Shown one piece after another: positions 7,676 to 16,918 of a stretch of DNA of 64,000 nt (positions are counted from its first letter, which is position 1; the number at the start of each line of letters is the position of its first letter). The notes beneath the pieces are model-generated. The model did no database searches, had not been told where the DNA came from, and was given only the letters and a program-made list of their open reading frames with translations. The stretch is taken from assembly GCA_012103475.1 (NCBI GenBank), contig WLWS01000003.1, positions 310,001 to 374,000 of the forward strand, written 5' to 3'. The DNA is from Gammaproteobacteria bacterium. Its GTDB lineage: Bacteria > Pseudomonadota > Gammaproteobacteria > Eutrophobiales > Eutrophobiaceae. Made by a program: the position numbers and the translations under genes.

Positions 7676-8410
7676 ATGTTCAAGCAAAGTGTATTCGCAA
7701 TTTTGATTTTTTCTGCAAGCGGTACGCATGCGGATTCATTATTCGAGTGGACGGCCAGTAATATCCAGCTTTTACATGGGAGCGGTTTTAAATTCGGTTC
7801 GAATGACCGAAGTACAATTACTATAGAACACGCAAATGCCTGGCGCTACGGTGACAACTTTATGTTTATCGATATTGTTCAGCGTGATGATGTTGGAGTG
7901 GCTTTGTATGGTGAATGGTATCCGCGTTTAAGTTTAGGCAGAGTATTCGGTAAGGATTTATCAAACGGAATATTTAAAGATGTTTTTTTAGTTGGTGGAC
8001 TCAACGCCAGTTCAGAGCCGGATGGAGATGCATTCAAATCTTATCTTTTAGGTATTGGCACGAGTTTTCAGTTACCGGTGCCTGGTATTTTCGACCTTAA
8101 TATTATGGCCCAAAAGCACGATCAGGTGAGTACAACCGGGATACAAATAACGCCCTCATGGAGTATTCCGTTTGAAATGGGGAGATTTAAGTTCAGGTTC
8201 GATGGATTTCTCGATTGGGTCAGTTCCAGCAGTTCCGGGGGTAGGCCATTTATACTTGCACAACCACAATTGTTACTTGACGTTGGACAGCTTGTTGGAA
8301 ATACCAAAGGTATTTATTTAGGCATTGAATACTTTTATTGGCGAAACAAATTCGGTATTGATGGGATTCATGATCAGGCCGTACAAGCCATGTTAAAAAT
8401 TGATTTTTAA
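7676..8410 (+). CDS. Tsx-like outer-membrane channel
   Basis: This 244-residue protein has a signal peptide (~1-19, cleavage after THA) and is otherwise made of alternating beta strands ending in a terminal aromatic residue (MLKIDF), the outer-membrane assembly signal. The opening SLFEWTASNIQLLHGSGFKF and the pattern NAWRYGDNFMFIDI resemble the nucleoside-specific Tsx/DUF5020 barrel family. It may pass nucleosides or similar small solutes. It precedes the Fe-S protein gene by 61 bases on the same strand, but a transport role for the downstream pathway is only a possibility. Confidence 0.75.
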   Translation: MFKQSVFAILIFSASGTHADSLFEWTASNIQLLHGSGFKFGSNDRSTITIEHANAWRYGDNFMFIDIVQRDDVGVALYGEWYPRLSLGRVFGKDLSNGIFKDVFLVGGLNASSEPDGDAFKSYLLGIGTSFQLPVPGIFDLNIMAQKHDQVSTTGIQITPSWSIPFEMGRFKFRFDGFLDWVSSSSSGGRPFILAQPQLLLDVGQLVGNTKGIYLGIEYFYWRNKFGIDGIHDQAVQAMLKIDF

Positions 8411-8471
8411 GTGTGCACTAAATCCCATGATGCCTGGTTTAGACTGAAAAGCTAACGGAGGTGAGTAGACA

Positions 8472-9557
8472 ATGACAACACGCGATTTTCCGGAATGGTC
8501 AGGCGAAAAAGCAGAATATGTTGAGCCGACCCAGGTTGTCCGAAGTTTTGGATACGACGTTTTTGCCAATCCGATCAGCGATGAGGCAATGCAATATAAT
8601 AATGACACTTTTACCTGCGTGCTGGCTGTGGAAGGTGAAGTCGCTGAGAACGTGCAACATTACGACAATCAGACCGCAGCCAGTGAAGATATCAAAAAGC
8701 AGGCGCAGATTTTCGGCTCTATCCGCACTGGCATCACCCACGTTAACCAGACCTACGTATATAAAGGTCAGGAATTGCCGCATCAGTATGCCATCATGTT
8801 AGCCGTACCAATGGAGTACGATGAAATGAAGTATGGTGCGACCGAGCGGCATGTTAAGGAAGTGCTGAAGGCCTATGCGGATGGGGGTAAAACTGCTGTT
8901 GCTTTGGCAGAGTATATTCGTTCTCGTGGTTATCCCGCACTGGCCCATAGTTTACGATTCGAGCAGTTAATGATGCTGCCACACGCGATCGCAGCGGGCC
9001 TGGGCGAATTGGGTCGCCACGGGTCTTTAATCAATCGTGAATTGGGCTGTTCGTTTCGTCTGGCCTGTGTCACGACCGATCTGCCGATGCTTGTTGATAG
9101 TCCGGTTGACGAAGGCATAGATGATGTTTGTATGAACTGCAATATGTGCACAGAACATTGTCCTGGCGATGCGATTACATCTGAGAAGCAGGAAATACGC
9201 GGAGACTACCGGTGGCTGATAGATACCGAGTCCTGCGCGCCTTACTGGGGCAGCTATTTTTCCTGCGGGATTTGTCTGGAAGTGTGTCCTTTTAATGCGC
9301 GTGCACTGGATGGCAAATATAAAAAATCTTTTGTCGAAAGAATCAAGAGTATTGATAGTAAGGAGCGTAGTCAGGAGTTAAAGGATGCTCTGCAAACACC
9401 CTGGCAGCACGTTAAAAAACCCGATGATAAAAATTCAGGATGGCGAAATCGTGTACGTGGGAAAGGAGAGACAGCAATACTACAGGGTGGTGTACCGACA
9501 CAGGGACTTCCAGAGGTAATCTATAGCTTAAGAGATAGAATGGGTATGCCCAGATAG
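8472..9557 (+). CDS. RdhA-like 4Fe-4S protein
   Basis: This 361-residue protein is related to the C-terminal part of reductive dehalogenases and to QueG-like proteins. It has the GLGELGRHGSLINRE segment, the ACVTTDLPM segment and two ferredoxin-type cluster motifs at ~225-240 (CMNCNMCTEHCPGD) and ~262-285 (a lone Cys, then CGICLEVCPF). There is no Tat signal, so it is cytoplasmic, unlike respiratory dehalogenases. A strong AACGGAGGTGAG precedes the ATG. It starts the unit with the hydantoinase genes and could pass electrons or carry a corrinoid. The substrate is unknown and a dehalogenase role should not be assumed. A paralogue lies at 31204-32196. Confidence 0.8.
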   Translation: MTTRDFPEWSGEKAEYVEPTQVVRSFGYDVFANPISDEAMQYNNDTFTCVLAVEGEVAENVQHYDNQTAASEDIKKQAQIFGSIRTGITHVNQTYVYKGQELPHQYAIMLAVPMEYDEMKYGATERHVKEVLKAYADGGKTAVALAEYIRSRGYPALAHSLRFEQLMMLPHAIAAGLGELGRHGSLINRELGCSFRLACVTTDLPMLVDSPVDEGIDDVCMNCNMCTEHCPGDAITSEKQEIRGDYRWLIDTESCAPYWGSYFSCGICLEVCPFNARALDGKYKKSFVERIKSIDSKERSQELKDALQTPWQHVKKPDDKNSGWRNRVRGKGETAILQGGVPTQGLPEVIYSLRDRMGMPR

Positions 9558-9629
9558 GATGCATAGCAAGTAGAGAGGATGTATTGTTGTGTGTTAAGGA
9601 CGAATAAACAGGTGGGGAGAATCTGAACG

Positions 9630-10427
9630 ATGTCAAAAATTCTTACTGAAGATGGCATAGAGCTAGACTACGTGAGCAGGGGGCAGGGTAATACTCTGCT
9701 TTTCATTCACGGTTGGCCCTGTTCACAAAGGGTCTGGGATTGTCAGTTACATGCCCTGCAGGATCGTTACCGCTGTGTTGCTTTTGATCTCAGAGGCATG
9801 GGACAAAGCGAGAAAGCAGACTGTGCCTATAACTTTAAGGAGTTTGCCAGTGACGTCCGGCATTTGATCAAGACTCTGGACTTGCATGATGTGACTCTGG
9901 TGGGATGGTCGATGGGGGTTAGTGTGACACTGGAGTACATGGCGAATTATCAGGATGACGGGGATGTCAGTCGGGTTGTGCTTGTCAACGGGCCTATTAA
10001 GTTAATCAGCGCCGATGACTGGGCCTTTGGTATTGAGAGAGAAGAGTGCATGCAATACATCAATGGTCTGGTTGAAGAACCCGTCAATGGCCGTCGTAAT
10101 TTTGCCGCATCAAACCTTCATTACCCGTCAGAGGCGGAAATTGATTTTCTTTTTAATATATCCATGCAGACGCCGTTGGATATCGCCATGAAGGCGGTAA
10201 CCAATCAAATCGATCTTGATCATCGTCCGGTTCTCAAGTCCCTGAAAGTTCCCTGTCTTGCCATGCAAAGCGATCATGATTTCTATCCGGTGGAGTTGGG
10301 AGAGTACATTGCCAGAACGGTTCCCAAGGGATCCCTGAAAATATTCGAAGGCTGCGGACATTCGGTTCAGCTTCAAAATTACGAGATCTTTAATAAGGCT
10401 TTGATAGATTTTGTGGATAATAACTAA
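9630..10427 (+). CDS. Alpha/beta hydrolase
   Basis: This 265-residue protein of the alpha/beta hydrolase fold has the oxyanion loop LLFIHGWPCS at ~28-37, nucleophile elbow GWSMG at ~92-96, an acid in AMQSDHDFYP at ~213-222 and the catalytic His in FEGCGHSVQ at ~243-251. It has no signal peptide, so it acts in the cytoplasm. It lies between the Fe-S gene and hyuB with only five bases before the latter, so it should take part in the same pathway, probably cleaving an ester, lactone or C-C bond. The substrate cannot be told from the sequence. Confidence 0.88.
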   Translation: MSKILTEDGIELDYVSRGQGNTLLFIHGWPCSQRVWDCQLHALQDRYRCVAFDLRGMGQSEKADCAYNFKEFASDVRHLIKTLDLHDVTLVGWSMGVSVTLEYMANYQDDGDVSRVVLVNGPIKLISADDWAFGIEREECMQYINGLVEEPVNGRRNFAASNLHYPSEAEIDFLFNISMQTPLDIAMKAVTNQIDLDHRPVLKSLKVPCLAMQSDHDFYPVELGEYIARTVPKGSLKIFEGCGHSVQLQNYEIFNKALIDFVDNN

Positions 10428-10432
10428 TCAGC

Positions 10433-12190
10433 ATGAATAAAATTGATCCCATAACACTCTCCGTTATAGAAGGCGCTCTGCAAGCGGCGCAACGGGCTAT
10501 GACTACTACCATGGAAAAGACCGGGCGTTCGAGTGTCTATGCCATTGCCCGTGATTATTCCAACGCCGTGTTTGACTGGGATGCGCGGATGATTATTCAG
10601 GGAGAGGATATTCCGACTCATCTTGGTTCGATGGTGCTGGCAGCGAAGGCAGTTGCGCGGTACTTCGACGGACAGATCCAGCCCGGAGATATATTCCTGC
10701 ACAACGATCCCACCTATGACGGTTCTCATTTACCGGATGTGTGCATGTATAAACCTGTGTTCTTTGAAGACGAACTGGTTTTCTGGGTGGTAAGTAAAGG
10801 TCACATGGTGGATGTGGGTGGGCCGGTGCCGGGTAGTTATAACCCCGACGCCAGAGAAATTTACGCTGAAGGTTTGCGTATACCGCCTATCAAACTGGTG
10901 GACCAGGGTGTGATGCGGGAAGACATTCTTAATATGATCCTGACCAATTTTCGTTCTCGTAAAATGCAGGCCGGTGACATGAATGCGCAGTTGGGTGCGA
11001 TCAGGGTTGGCGAGAAAAGACTGCTCGATATCCTGCAACGTTATGGTGTGCAGACTGTAAAAGTCTGTGTTGAAGAATTGCTGGATTCGGCTGAACAACA
11101 TATGCGTGAAAAGATCCGCGCACTGCCTGATGGCACTTATCCCTCCACTGTACTTGCAGAAGACACCGGGCATGGTCGCGGTCATCAAACACTTGAAGCG
11201 GAGATCGTCGTTAGTGGAGACTCGATAAAAATAGCGCTGGATTCTCCGCCGCAAGTGGATTTTTTCACCAATTCCTATCGATCAAACACCCTGTCCGGAG
11301 TCTACTGTGGACTGCTAATGTGGGCTCAGGTGCAACCACCTTTTAACGAAGGGCTTTACCGTCCCATTGAAGTCGATTATGGATCAGCGGCGACGATGAT
11401 GAATGCGCAGGAACCGGCACCGCATGTTAATTGCACCGGCGGCCCGCAGGAAACCATCTGCGATCTGATACGCACGGGCTTGAACAAGGCAGATGCACAA
11501 TATGCTATGGCGGGCTGGAACCACACCTGGGCATTTAATATAGCCGGTGTTCGTCCTGAAAATGGCGAAGCCTATCTTGACCTGCTGATCTCATCACTGA
11601 TTGGTGGTGCGGGTGCGGTAAATAATGTGGCGGATGGCTGGCATTGTATTGGCGCACAGGCCGGATTGGGTGGAGCACAAATCGGTGATACAGAAGTCGT
11701 GGAGATGCTGGCACCGGTCATCATCACGCGTCTTGAGTTATCACGGGATTCCGGTGTTCCCGGCAAGTGGCGTGGTGGTTGTGGGCTGGTGACCGAAGTC
11801 GAACCGATCGATCATGAGATGACTGTGATTGCCTGGGGTGAGGGCGCCTTTCAGCCACCACCCAGTGTCGATGGGGCTCGCTATCATGATGATTTTTACA
11901 AAGCCAAGTTAGCCCGTGGCTATCATCTGCGAGATGAGGAAATTCTTAAAGAAGTCGACAGTAACCAGATACTTAAAGTCTTACCCGGAGAGCGTTACCG
12001 GAGTCAGACATCCGGTGGTGGTGGTGCTGGTGATCCTTTTACCCGCGATCCACTCGCCGTGCAGGACGATGTATTAAACAAAAAAGTTTCTCTGGAGGCG
12101 GCCAGGTTTGAATATGGTGTGATACTCGATGCCGAGCATTTAAGTGTGGATGTTCAGGCGACGGATGAGCTGAGAAAAAGTCTGCAATGA
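10433..12190 (+). CDS. hyuB: Hydantoinase/oxoprolinase subunit B
   Basis: This 585-residue protein has the HyuB fold typical of N-methylhydantoinase, acetone carboxylase and 5-oxoprolinase B subunits. Landmarks are DPITLSVIEGAL at the start, LHNDPTYDGSHLPDV, KGHMVDVGG, the central FTNSYRSNTLSG and the C-terminal SGGGGAGDPFTRDP. Together with a HyuA subunit these enzymes hydrolyse a cyclic amide or carboxylate a ketone at the cost of ATP. The stop overlaps the next start (ATGA), so HyuA is translationally coupled. Length is normal. Which ring or ketone is used cannot be read from the sequence. Confidence 0.93.
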   Translation: MNKIDPITLSVIEGALQAAQRAMTTTMEKTGRSSVYAIARDYSNAVFDWDARMIIQGEDIPTHLGSMVLAAKAVARYFDGQIQPGDIFLHNDPTYDGSHLPDVCMYKPVFFEDELVFWVVSKGHMVDVGGPVPGSYNPDAREIYAEGLRIPPIKLVDQGVMREDILNMILTNFRSRKMQAGDMNAQLGAIRVGEKRLLDILQRYGVQTVKVCVEELLDSAEQHMREKIRALPDGTYPSTVLAEDTGHGRGHQTLEAEIVVSGDSIKIALDSPPQVDFFTNSYRSNTLSGVYCGLLMWAQVQPPFNEGLYRPIEVDYGSAATMMNAQEPAPHVNCTGGPQETICDLIRTGLNKADAQYAMAGWNHTWAFNIAGVRPENGEAYLDLLISSLIGGAGAVNNVADGWHCIGAQAGLGGAQIGDTEVVEMLAPVIITRLELSRDSGVPGKWRGGCGLVTEVEPIDHEMTVIAWGEGAFQPPPSVDGARYHDDFYKAKLARGYHLRDEEILKEVDSNQILKVLPGERYRSQTSGGGGAGDPFTRDPLAVQDDVLNKKVSLEAARFEYGVILDAEHLSVDVQATDELRKSLQ

Positions 12191-14249
12191 CTTATCGAAT
12201 AGGCATTGATGCGGGTGGCACCTTCACCGACTTTGTTGCCATTGGTAGCGATGATTCCCTGACGGTCTACAAGACGCCATCTAATCCTGATGATCCGGTT
12301 GATGCACTGCTCGCTGGATTGGCTGGGCTGGCTAAAACGCTCGGTATGACAAGCGCTGATTTTATTGAAAGTATTGAGGTGCTGGTACACGGCAGTACGG
12401 TTGCTCTCAATACCTTGATCCAACGACGCGGTGCCAAAACAGCCTTACTGGTCACTGCCGGTCATGAAGACTCACTGGAGTTACGACTCGGTCATAAAGA
12501 AGACGGCCATCGTTGGGATTTTCGTTACCCTGCGGCGGATATTATTGTACCTGCTCACCGGCGTCTGGGTGTTTGTGAAAGAATTCTGTCCGACGGCCGT
12601 GTACATGAAGCACTCGATCTCAAGCAATTGACTAATCAACTGAATGCAATTGATACGCTTGACGTAGAGGCGATTGCTATTTCCTGTTTGTGGTCTTTCG
12701 CTAATCCAGAACATGAAAACCGTATTACAGAAGCGGTGCGAAAAAAATTTCCGGATTGTTTTGTTTCTTCTTCGCTGGATATTCTACCCCGGGTAGGCGA
12801 ATACTCGCGCACCAGCACCACAGCGGCTAACGCTTATATCGGCCCGGCAATGGATCGCTATTTGTCCACCATAGAAAGTGCCTTGCTCGATAATGGTTTC
12901 AAGGGGCAACTGTATATAATGCAATCCAATGGTGGTGTCGCCTCTGCTGAAGTCTTACGCAGACGTCCAGTGGCGGCATTGAATTCAGGGCCCGCCGGTG
13001 GACCTGTGGCGGCCCTGTGTATGGCACTATGTTGAAACAGAAAAACGTGATCTCCATTGATATGGGGGGCACCAGTTTTGATATTTGTCTGGCTCGCGAT
13101 GGATCACCGGATATTGTCGACAACGCCGATATTGCCCGGGTCAGAATCGGTTTACCGATGGTCAATGTGATTAGCATCGGCGCAGGAGGTGGCAGTATTG
13201 CGCGTATCGATGAAAGAAATCTCTTAAAGGTTGGACCGGAAAGCGCAGAAGCTAATCCGGGCCCGGCCTGTTACCAACGAGGTGGCACATTGCCGACAGT
13301 CACAGATGCTCTGGTTGTCGCCGGTTACCTGCCGGATACCGGGCTGCTCGGCGGCGATATGCCTATTGATAAGTCGCTCGCTGAGGAAGTCATTCAGAAA
13401 CACATCGCGGAACCGTCAGGCTTATCCTTGCTTGAAGCAAGCAGTGGCATCATCAGAATTACCACACAGAATATGGTGGAAGGTATTCGAATTGCGTCAA
13501 TCGAACGTGGTCACGATCCCCGCGACTATCTGCTTGTTGCCGGTGGTGGTGCTGGACCGGCTTTTGCCGCGGCGCTGGCCCGGGACCTCGGGATTGATCA
13601 GGTCTTGATTCCCAGAGTTGCCGGAACACTGTGCGCGCTCGGTGAGGCGAGTGCGGATTTGCGTTATGACAGCATTCGTGCCTGCCCCTCTGCTTTGACT
13701 ACGCTTGATTTAGAAAAAGTAAATTCCCTTTTCACCGAAATGGAAGAGGAAGGACGCAGGGCTCTCGATGCCACCGGTATGACTAAGAATGAAATAGAAA
13801 TCGAACAATATGCCGAGATGAAATATGTTGATCAGATTCACAATTGCGACGTGCGCATGCCGGCCGGGGAAATGACGGAAGATAAACGGGAACTTTTACG
13901 ACAACATTTTCACGAACGTCATAAAGAGCTGTTTACTTATTGCGAGATGGATAACGAACCCGAATTGGTCTCTATAAGATTGAGTGTCATTATCAAAAAT
14001 CAAAACGGCGCAGCCAGGGCAAAGCAATCTGAAAAAACAGAGAAAAGCAAAGGCTTGACTCGGGATACTCTACTGCATGGCAATGGAAAACTCAGCGCAA
14101 CACCAGTCTTCATTGGTAGCGAGATGGAAGCCGGTGAAATTATTCATGGCCCGGCGATTATTCAGGAATTTACCACAACCATTATCATCCCGGCGACTGA
14201 TAGTATTACCTGGTACTCAGAGGGTTATTACCTCTTACAAATTGGATAA
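12187..14249 (+). pseudogene. hyuA: Hydantoinase/oxoprolinase subunit A, frameshifted
   Basis: Two overlapping frames together encode one ~687-residue HyuA. The first (12187-13035) starts YRIGIDAGGTFTDFVAI, the ATP-binding signature, and runs to LNSGPAGGPVAAL. The second (13017-14249) resumes with YGTMLKQKNVIS and DMGGTSFDI, exactly where the family sequence should continue. The combined length is one base short of a multiple of three, so a single base is missing near 13015-13022. The frame after the break is fully conserved to the normal end. Either the gene was recently inactivated or the base was lost in sequencing. HyuB immediately upstream is intact. Confidence 0.85.
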
Positions 14250-14258
14250 GATCACTTC

Positions 14259-15155
14259 ATGCAAATAGCAAAAGATGACCATTACTGCTACTGCAGTGAC
14301 ATGCTGGTAACAGTGCGACCTGCTGCCATTCTGGAAATTATTGCCACTGGTGAGAATCATCAACGTTGGGCTTCAAGCAGAAAGCGCGAAGACAGCCCGG
14401 GTGTCTGGGTAGGGACGTCCTACTTTACCGGCGAAGAAAGTATCCGCCTTGGTTTTGATGTTGATCATGAGAATCATTTCGTCGATTTCCTGATTGCGGC
14501 ACCGGATGCTGACAATGATGAGCTTCAGGTGATGACCTGGGCTCGTGTCGTGCCGGGCGAACGATTTGGCTACGATGAAGGCTCTTCGATTGTCGGGCTC
14601 TATCAACCACGCTTTGCCGATCAGTCGCTTGAATTCTTTTTACGGGATCGATTTTTACATGCCTCTGAAATGTACCGCATCAAAGCGCTGGCGGAGCAGA
14701 GTGCGCCGGTACCGGCAGACACACTGCCAGGTGGTGAATACCTAGCTACTGCGAGTGAAGTGATACCCGATTCAGTAGATACGGTGTTCGATTTTATTTC
14801 CGATGGCCTGGAATATGGTAAGTGGACCTGGGGACGCTCGGAACGAACTGGCATCGACACTCAGACCTTCCAGTGCAAACAGGATTTCGGTGGTCCCGAT
14901 CTCTTGTTGCGACTGGAACTTGATCGCAAACGCCATACAGTCGATTACTATATCGGAGAAAAGCCAGATGCGATGTTACTGCAGCAAAGTGCGCGGGTAT
15001 TTGACGCTTCTCTATTCGGCTATGAACAAAATCACTCGCTGCTGACATTAACGCGTTGGCGGGCAGCGGGGGAATCCAGTTTTGAATGGGACCGGGCTGT
15101 TTTGAGCCAGTTGGTCGAAATGAAAATGACCACAGCCGTGCTGGCGCGTAGCTGA
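14259..15155 (+). CDS. Tandem-repeat protein of unknown function (SRPBCC-like)
   Basis: This 298-residue cytoplasmic protein looks like two copies of one ~140-residue domain. Segment ~15-45 (MLVTVRPAAILEIIATGENHQ) recurs in changed form at ~164-195 (ATASEVIPDSVDTVFDFISD), and each is followed by W-rich then charged strands. The pattern resembles the ligand-binding SRPBCC/START fold, but I see no signature that settles it. It lies between hyuA and the aldehyde oxidoreductase gene, ten bases from each, so it belongs to that unit. It could bind a pathway intermediate; that is inference. Confidence 0.5.
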   Translation: MQIAKDDHYCYCSDMLVTVRPAAILEIIATGENHQRWASSRKREDSPGVWVGTSYFTGEESIRLGFDVDHENHFVDFLIAAPDADNDELQVMTWARVVPGERFGYDEGSSIVGLYQPRFADQSLEFFLRDRFLHASEMYRIKALAEQSAPVPADTLPGGEYLATASEVIPDSVDTVFDFISDGLEYGKWTWGRSERTGIDTQTFQCKQDFGGPDLLLRLELDRKRHTVDYYIGEKPDAMLLQQSARVFDASLFGYEQNHSLLTLTRWRAAGESSFEWDRAVLSQLVEMKMTTAVLARS

Positions 15156-15164
15156 TCTTTAACG

Positions 15165-16898
15165 ATGACGCTAATTAATAACAAGATAGTCCGTGTCGAT
15201 ATGAATTCGGGCGAGCTGGCTGTCAGCGATTTTCCTGAGCAGTGGAAACTGCTCGGTGGTCGCGCGCTTCTCAGCCGGATACTTGTTGAAGAATGCAAAG
15301 CGGACTGCGATCCATTGGGTGCTGATAACCTGCTGGTGGTCGCGCCCGGCGCACTGGCTGGCAGTACGGCGCCGACCTCCGGCAGATTGTCGATTGGTTG
15401 CAAAAGTCCGCTTACCGGTGGCATCAAGGAAGCTAATGTGGGCGGGGAGCCGGGACAGGATTTGATGAAACTGGGTATTCGCGCCATTGTGATCTCGGGG
15501 GCAACGAGTGATAACAGCCGCCGGGGTCTTGTTGTTGATGAAACGGGCATAAGACTTGTGGACGCAAATGAGTACCGGAATATGTGGACCTATGCCTGTT
15601 GCGAGAAATTGTTTTCAGGGTATCCCGAGACGGCATCGGCAATTCTCATCGGTCCCGCTGGTGAATTGCAATTGAATACGGCATCCATAGCCTGCACTGA
15701 TCGAAGCAAGGGTCGTCATCCGGCTCGCCATGCAGCGCGAGGTGGCGTGGGTGCGGTAATGGGCGCCAAGGGCCTCAAGTGGATACTTGTCGATCCCGGT
15801 AAAGCTGCCTTGCGCGAAGCGGCAGACAGCAAAGCCTATAAGGATTATAAAAAGGAATTCAGTCAGGAGTACCTGAGCTCGGGTCGACACGACGCTTTCA
15901 AACTGGGCACCAGTTCCCTCGTTCCTACGGCGAATATGTTGCATGCTTTTCCTTATAAGAACCGTACCTCGGGGCGTAATCCTGAATGGGAGAAACTGGA
16001 TGGCGCGCGCATCGTTGAGTCTTTCAAAGAGCGGGGTGGCGCGATGCATAATTGCCTGACAGGTTGTATCGTGCGTTGTTCGAATGTCGTGCATGACAGT
16101 GAAGGTAATTATCTGACTTCCGCACTGGAATTCGAAACCCTGACATTGATGGGATCCAATTGCGCCATAAACGACTGGGAAGAAGTAGCGGAACTGGATC
16201 GTCTTTGTGACGAAGTGGGTATCGATACTATAGAGACTGGTGCGGCGCTGGCCGTTTATATGGATTCCGGTGGTACGAGCTGGGGTAATGTAGAAGAAGC
16301 CAAACGTATTATTCGCGAGGAAATCGCGATGGGAACAGAGTTTGGTCTATTGATTGGTAACGGCGCGCTATCTATTGGCAGCGCCAGACATCATCGTATT
16401 CCACACTGCAAAGGTCAGGCAATACCCGCTTTTGATCCTCGTCCCTTTCATGCAACGGGTATCACTTATTGCAGCAGTGCTCAGGGTGCTGATCATACTG
16501 CGGGTCTGGTGTTTGATCAGGATCTGAATGAAGAAGAAGCCGCAAGAGCATCGCAGGAACTTCAAATCATTAATGCTGTTGTCGATTCTTCAGGATTTTG
16601 TACTTTTCTGGGCCCAACTCTTGAGGAGACGGGCCATTTCTACTCGGCATTCTTTGGAGAAAAAATAAGCGCTAAGCTCCTGGCAGATATTGGCTGGCAA
16701 TGCCTGCTTGATGAATGGCAGTTCAATGATAGAGCTGGTTTCACCGCAGCCGATGACGACTTACCCGATTGCTGTCGTAAAGAAGGAATCGGTCCTGACA
16801 ATGAAATGACATTCAGTGTCAGTGCTGCCGCTATTGCCATGGCGAAAATTCGGCAAAGCCCACGCGACAAGTTATACAAAACATCACCGGCAGGTTGA
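15165..16898 (+). CDS. Aldehyde:ferredoxin oxidoreductase (tungsten-pterin type)
   Basis: This 577-residue member of the AOR family interconverts aldehydes or acids with reduced ferredoxin on a W/Mo bis-pterin plus one [4Fe-4S] cluster. Domain 1 shows GGRALLSRIL, PTSGRLSIGCKSPLTGG and GVGAVMGAKGLK. Cluster ligands are the three Cys in NCLTGCIVRCS (~299-309) and the last Cys in SSGFCTFLG (~471). The middle has CAINDWEEVAELDRLCDEVGID. The C-x3-C-x3-C spacing differs from Pyrococcus AOR (C-x2-C-x3-C) but I believe it occurs in a bacterial subfamily. It is the last gene of the rightward unit, and its stop lies 20 bases from that of the converging moaF-like gene. Confidence 0.92.
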   Translation: MTLINNKIVRVDMNSGELAVSDFPEQWKLLGGRALLSRILVEECKADCDPLGADNLLVVAPGALAGSTAPTSGRLSIGCKSPLTGGIKEANVGGEPGQDLMKLGIRAIVISGATSDNSRRGLVVDETGIRLVDANEYRNMWTYACCEKLFSGYPETASAILIGPAGELQLNTASIACTDRSKGRHPARHAARGGVGAVMGAKGLKWILVDPGKAALREAADSKAYKDYKKEFSQEYLSSGRHDAFKLGTSSLVPTANMLHAFPYKNRTSGRNPEWEKLDGARIVESFKERGGAMHNCLTGCIVRCSNVVHDSEGNYLTSALEFETLTLMGSNCAINDWEEVAELDRLCDEVGIDTIETGAALAVYMDSGGTSWGNVEEAKRIIREEIAMGTEFGLLIGNGALSIGSARHHRIPHCKGQAIPAFDPRPFHATGITYCSSAQGADHTAGLVFDQDLNEEEAARASQELQIINAVVDSSGFCTFLGPTLEETGHFYSAFFGEKISAKLLADIGWQCLLDEWQFNDRAGFTAADDDLPDCCRKEGIGPDNEMTFSVSAAAIAMAKIRQSPRDKLYKTSPAG

Positions 16899-16918
16899 AA
16901 GTAAAATCCGGCCTGGCG

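Noticed and set aside
8472..9557. Respiratory reductive dehalogenase
   Set aside because: No Tat signal, no RdhB membrane anchor nearby and a catabolic gene context; only the C-terminal fold is shared.
13005..13030. Programmed frameshift in hyuA
   Set aside because: No slippery heptamer or downstream pseudoknot is evident, and the family is normally continuous.
13017..14249. Second HyuA part as a separate subunit
   Set aside because: There is no ribosome-binding site, the join falls in a conserved motif, and the two parts add up to one normal-length HyuA.
15165..16898. Loss of the Fe-S site in the AOR because of C-x3-C-x3-C spacing
   Set aside because: To my knowledge this spacing occurs in a bacterial AOR subfamily, and the fourth Cys is present.
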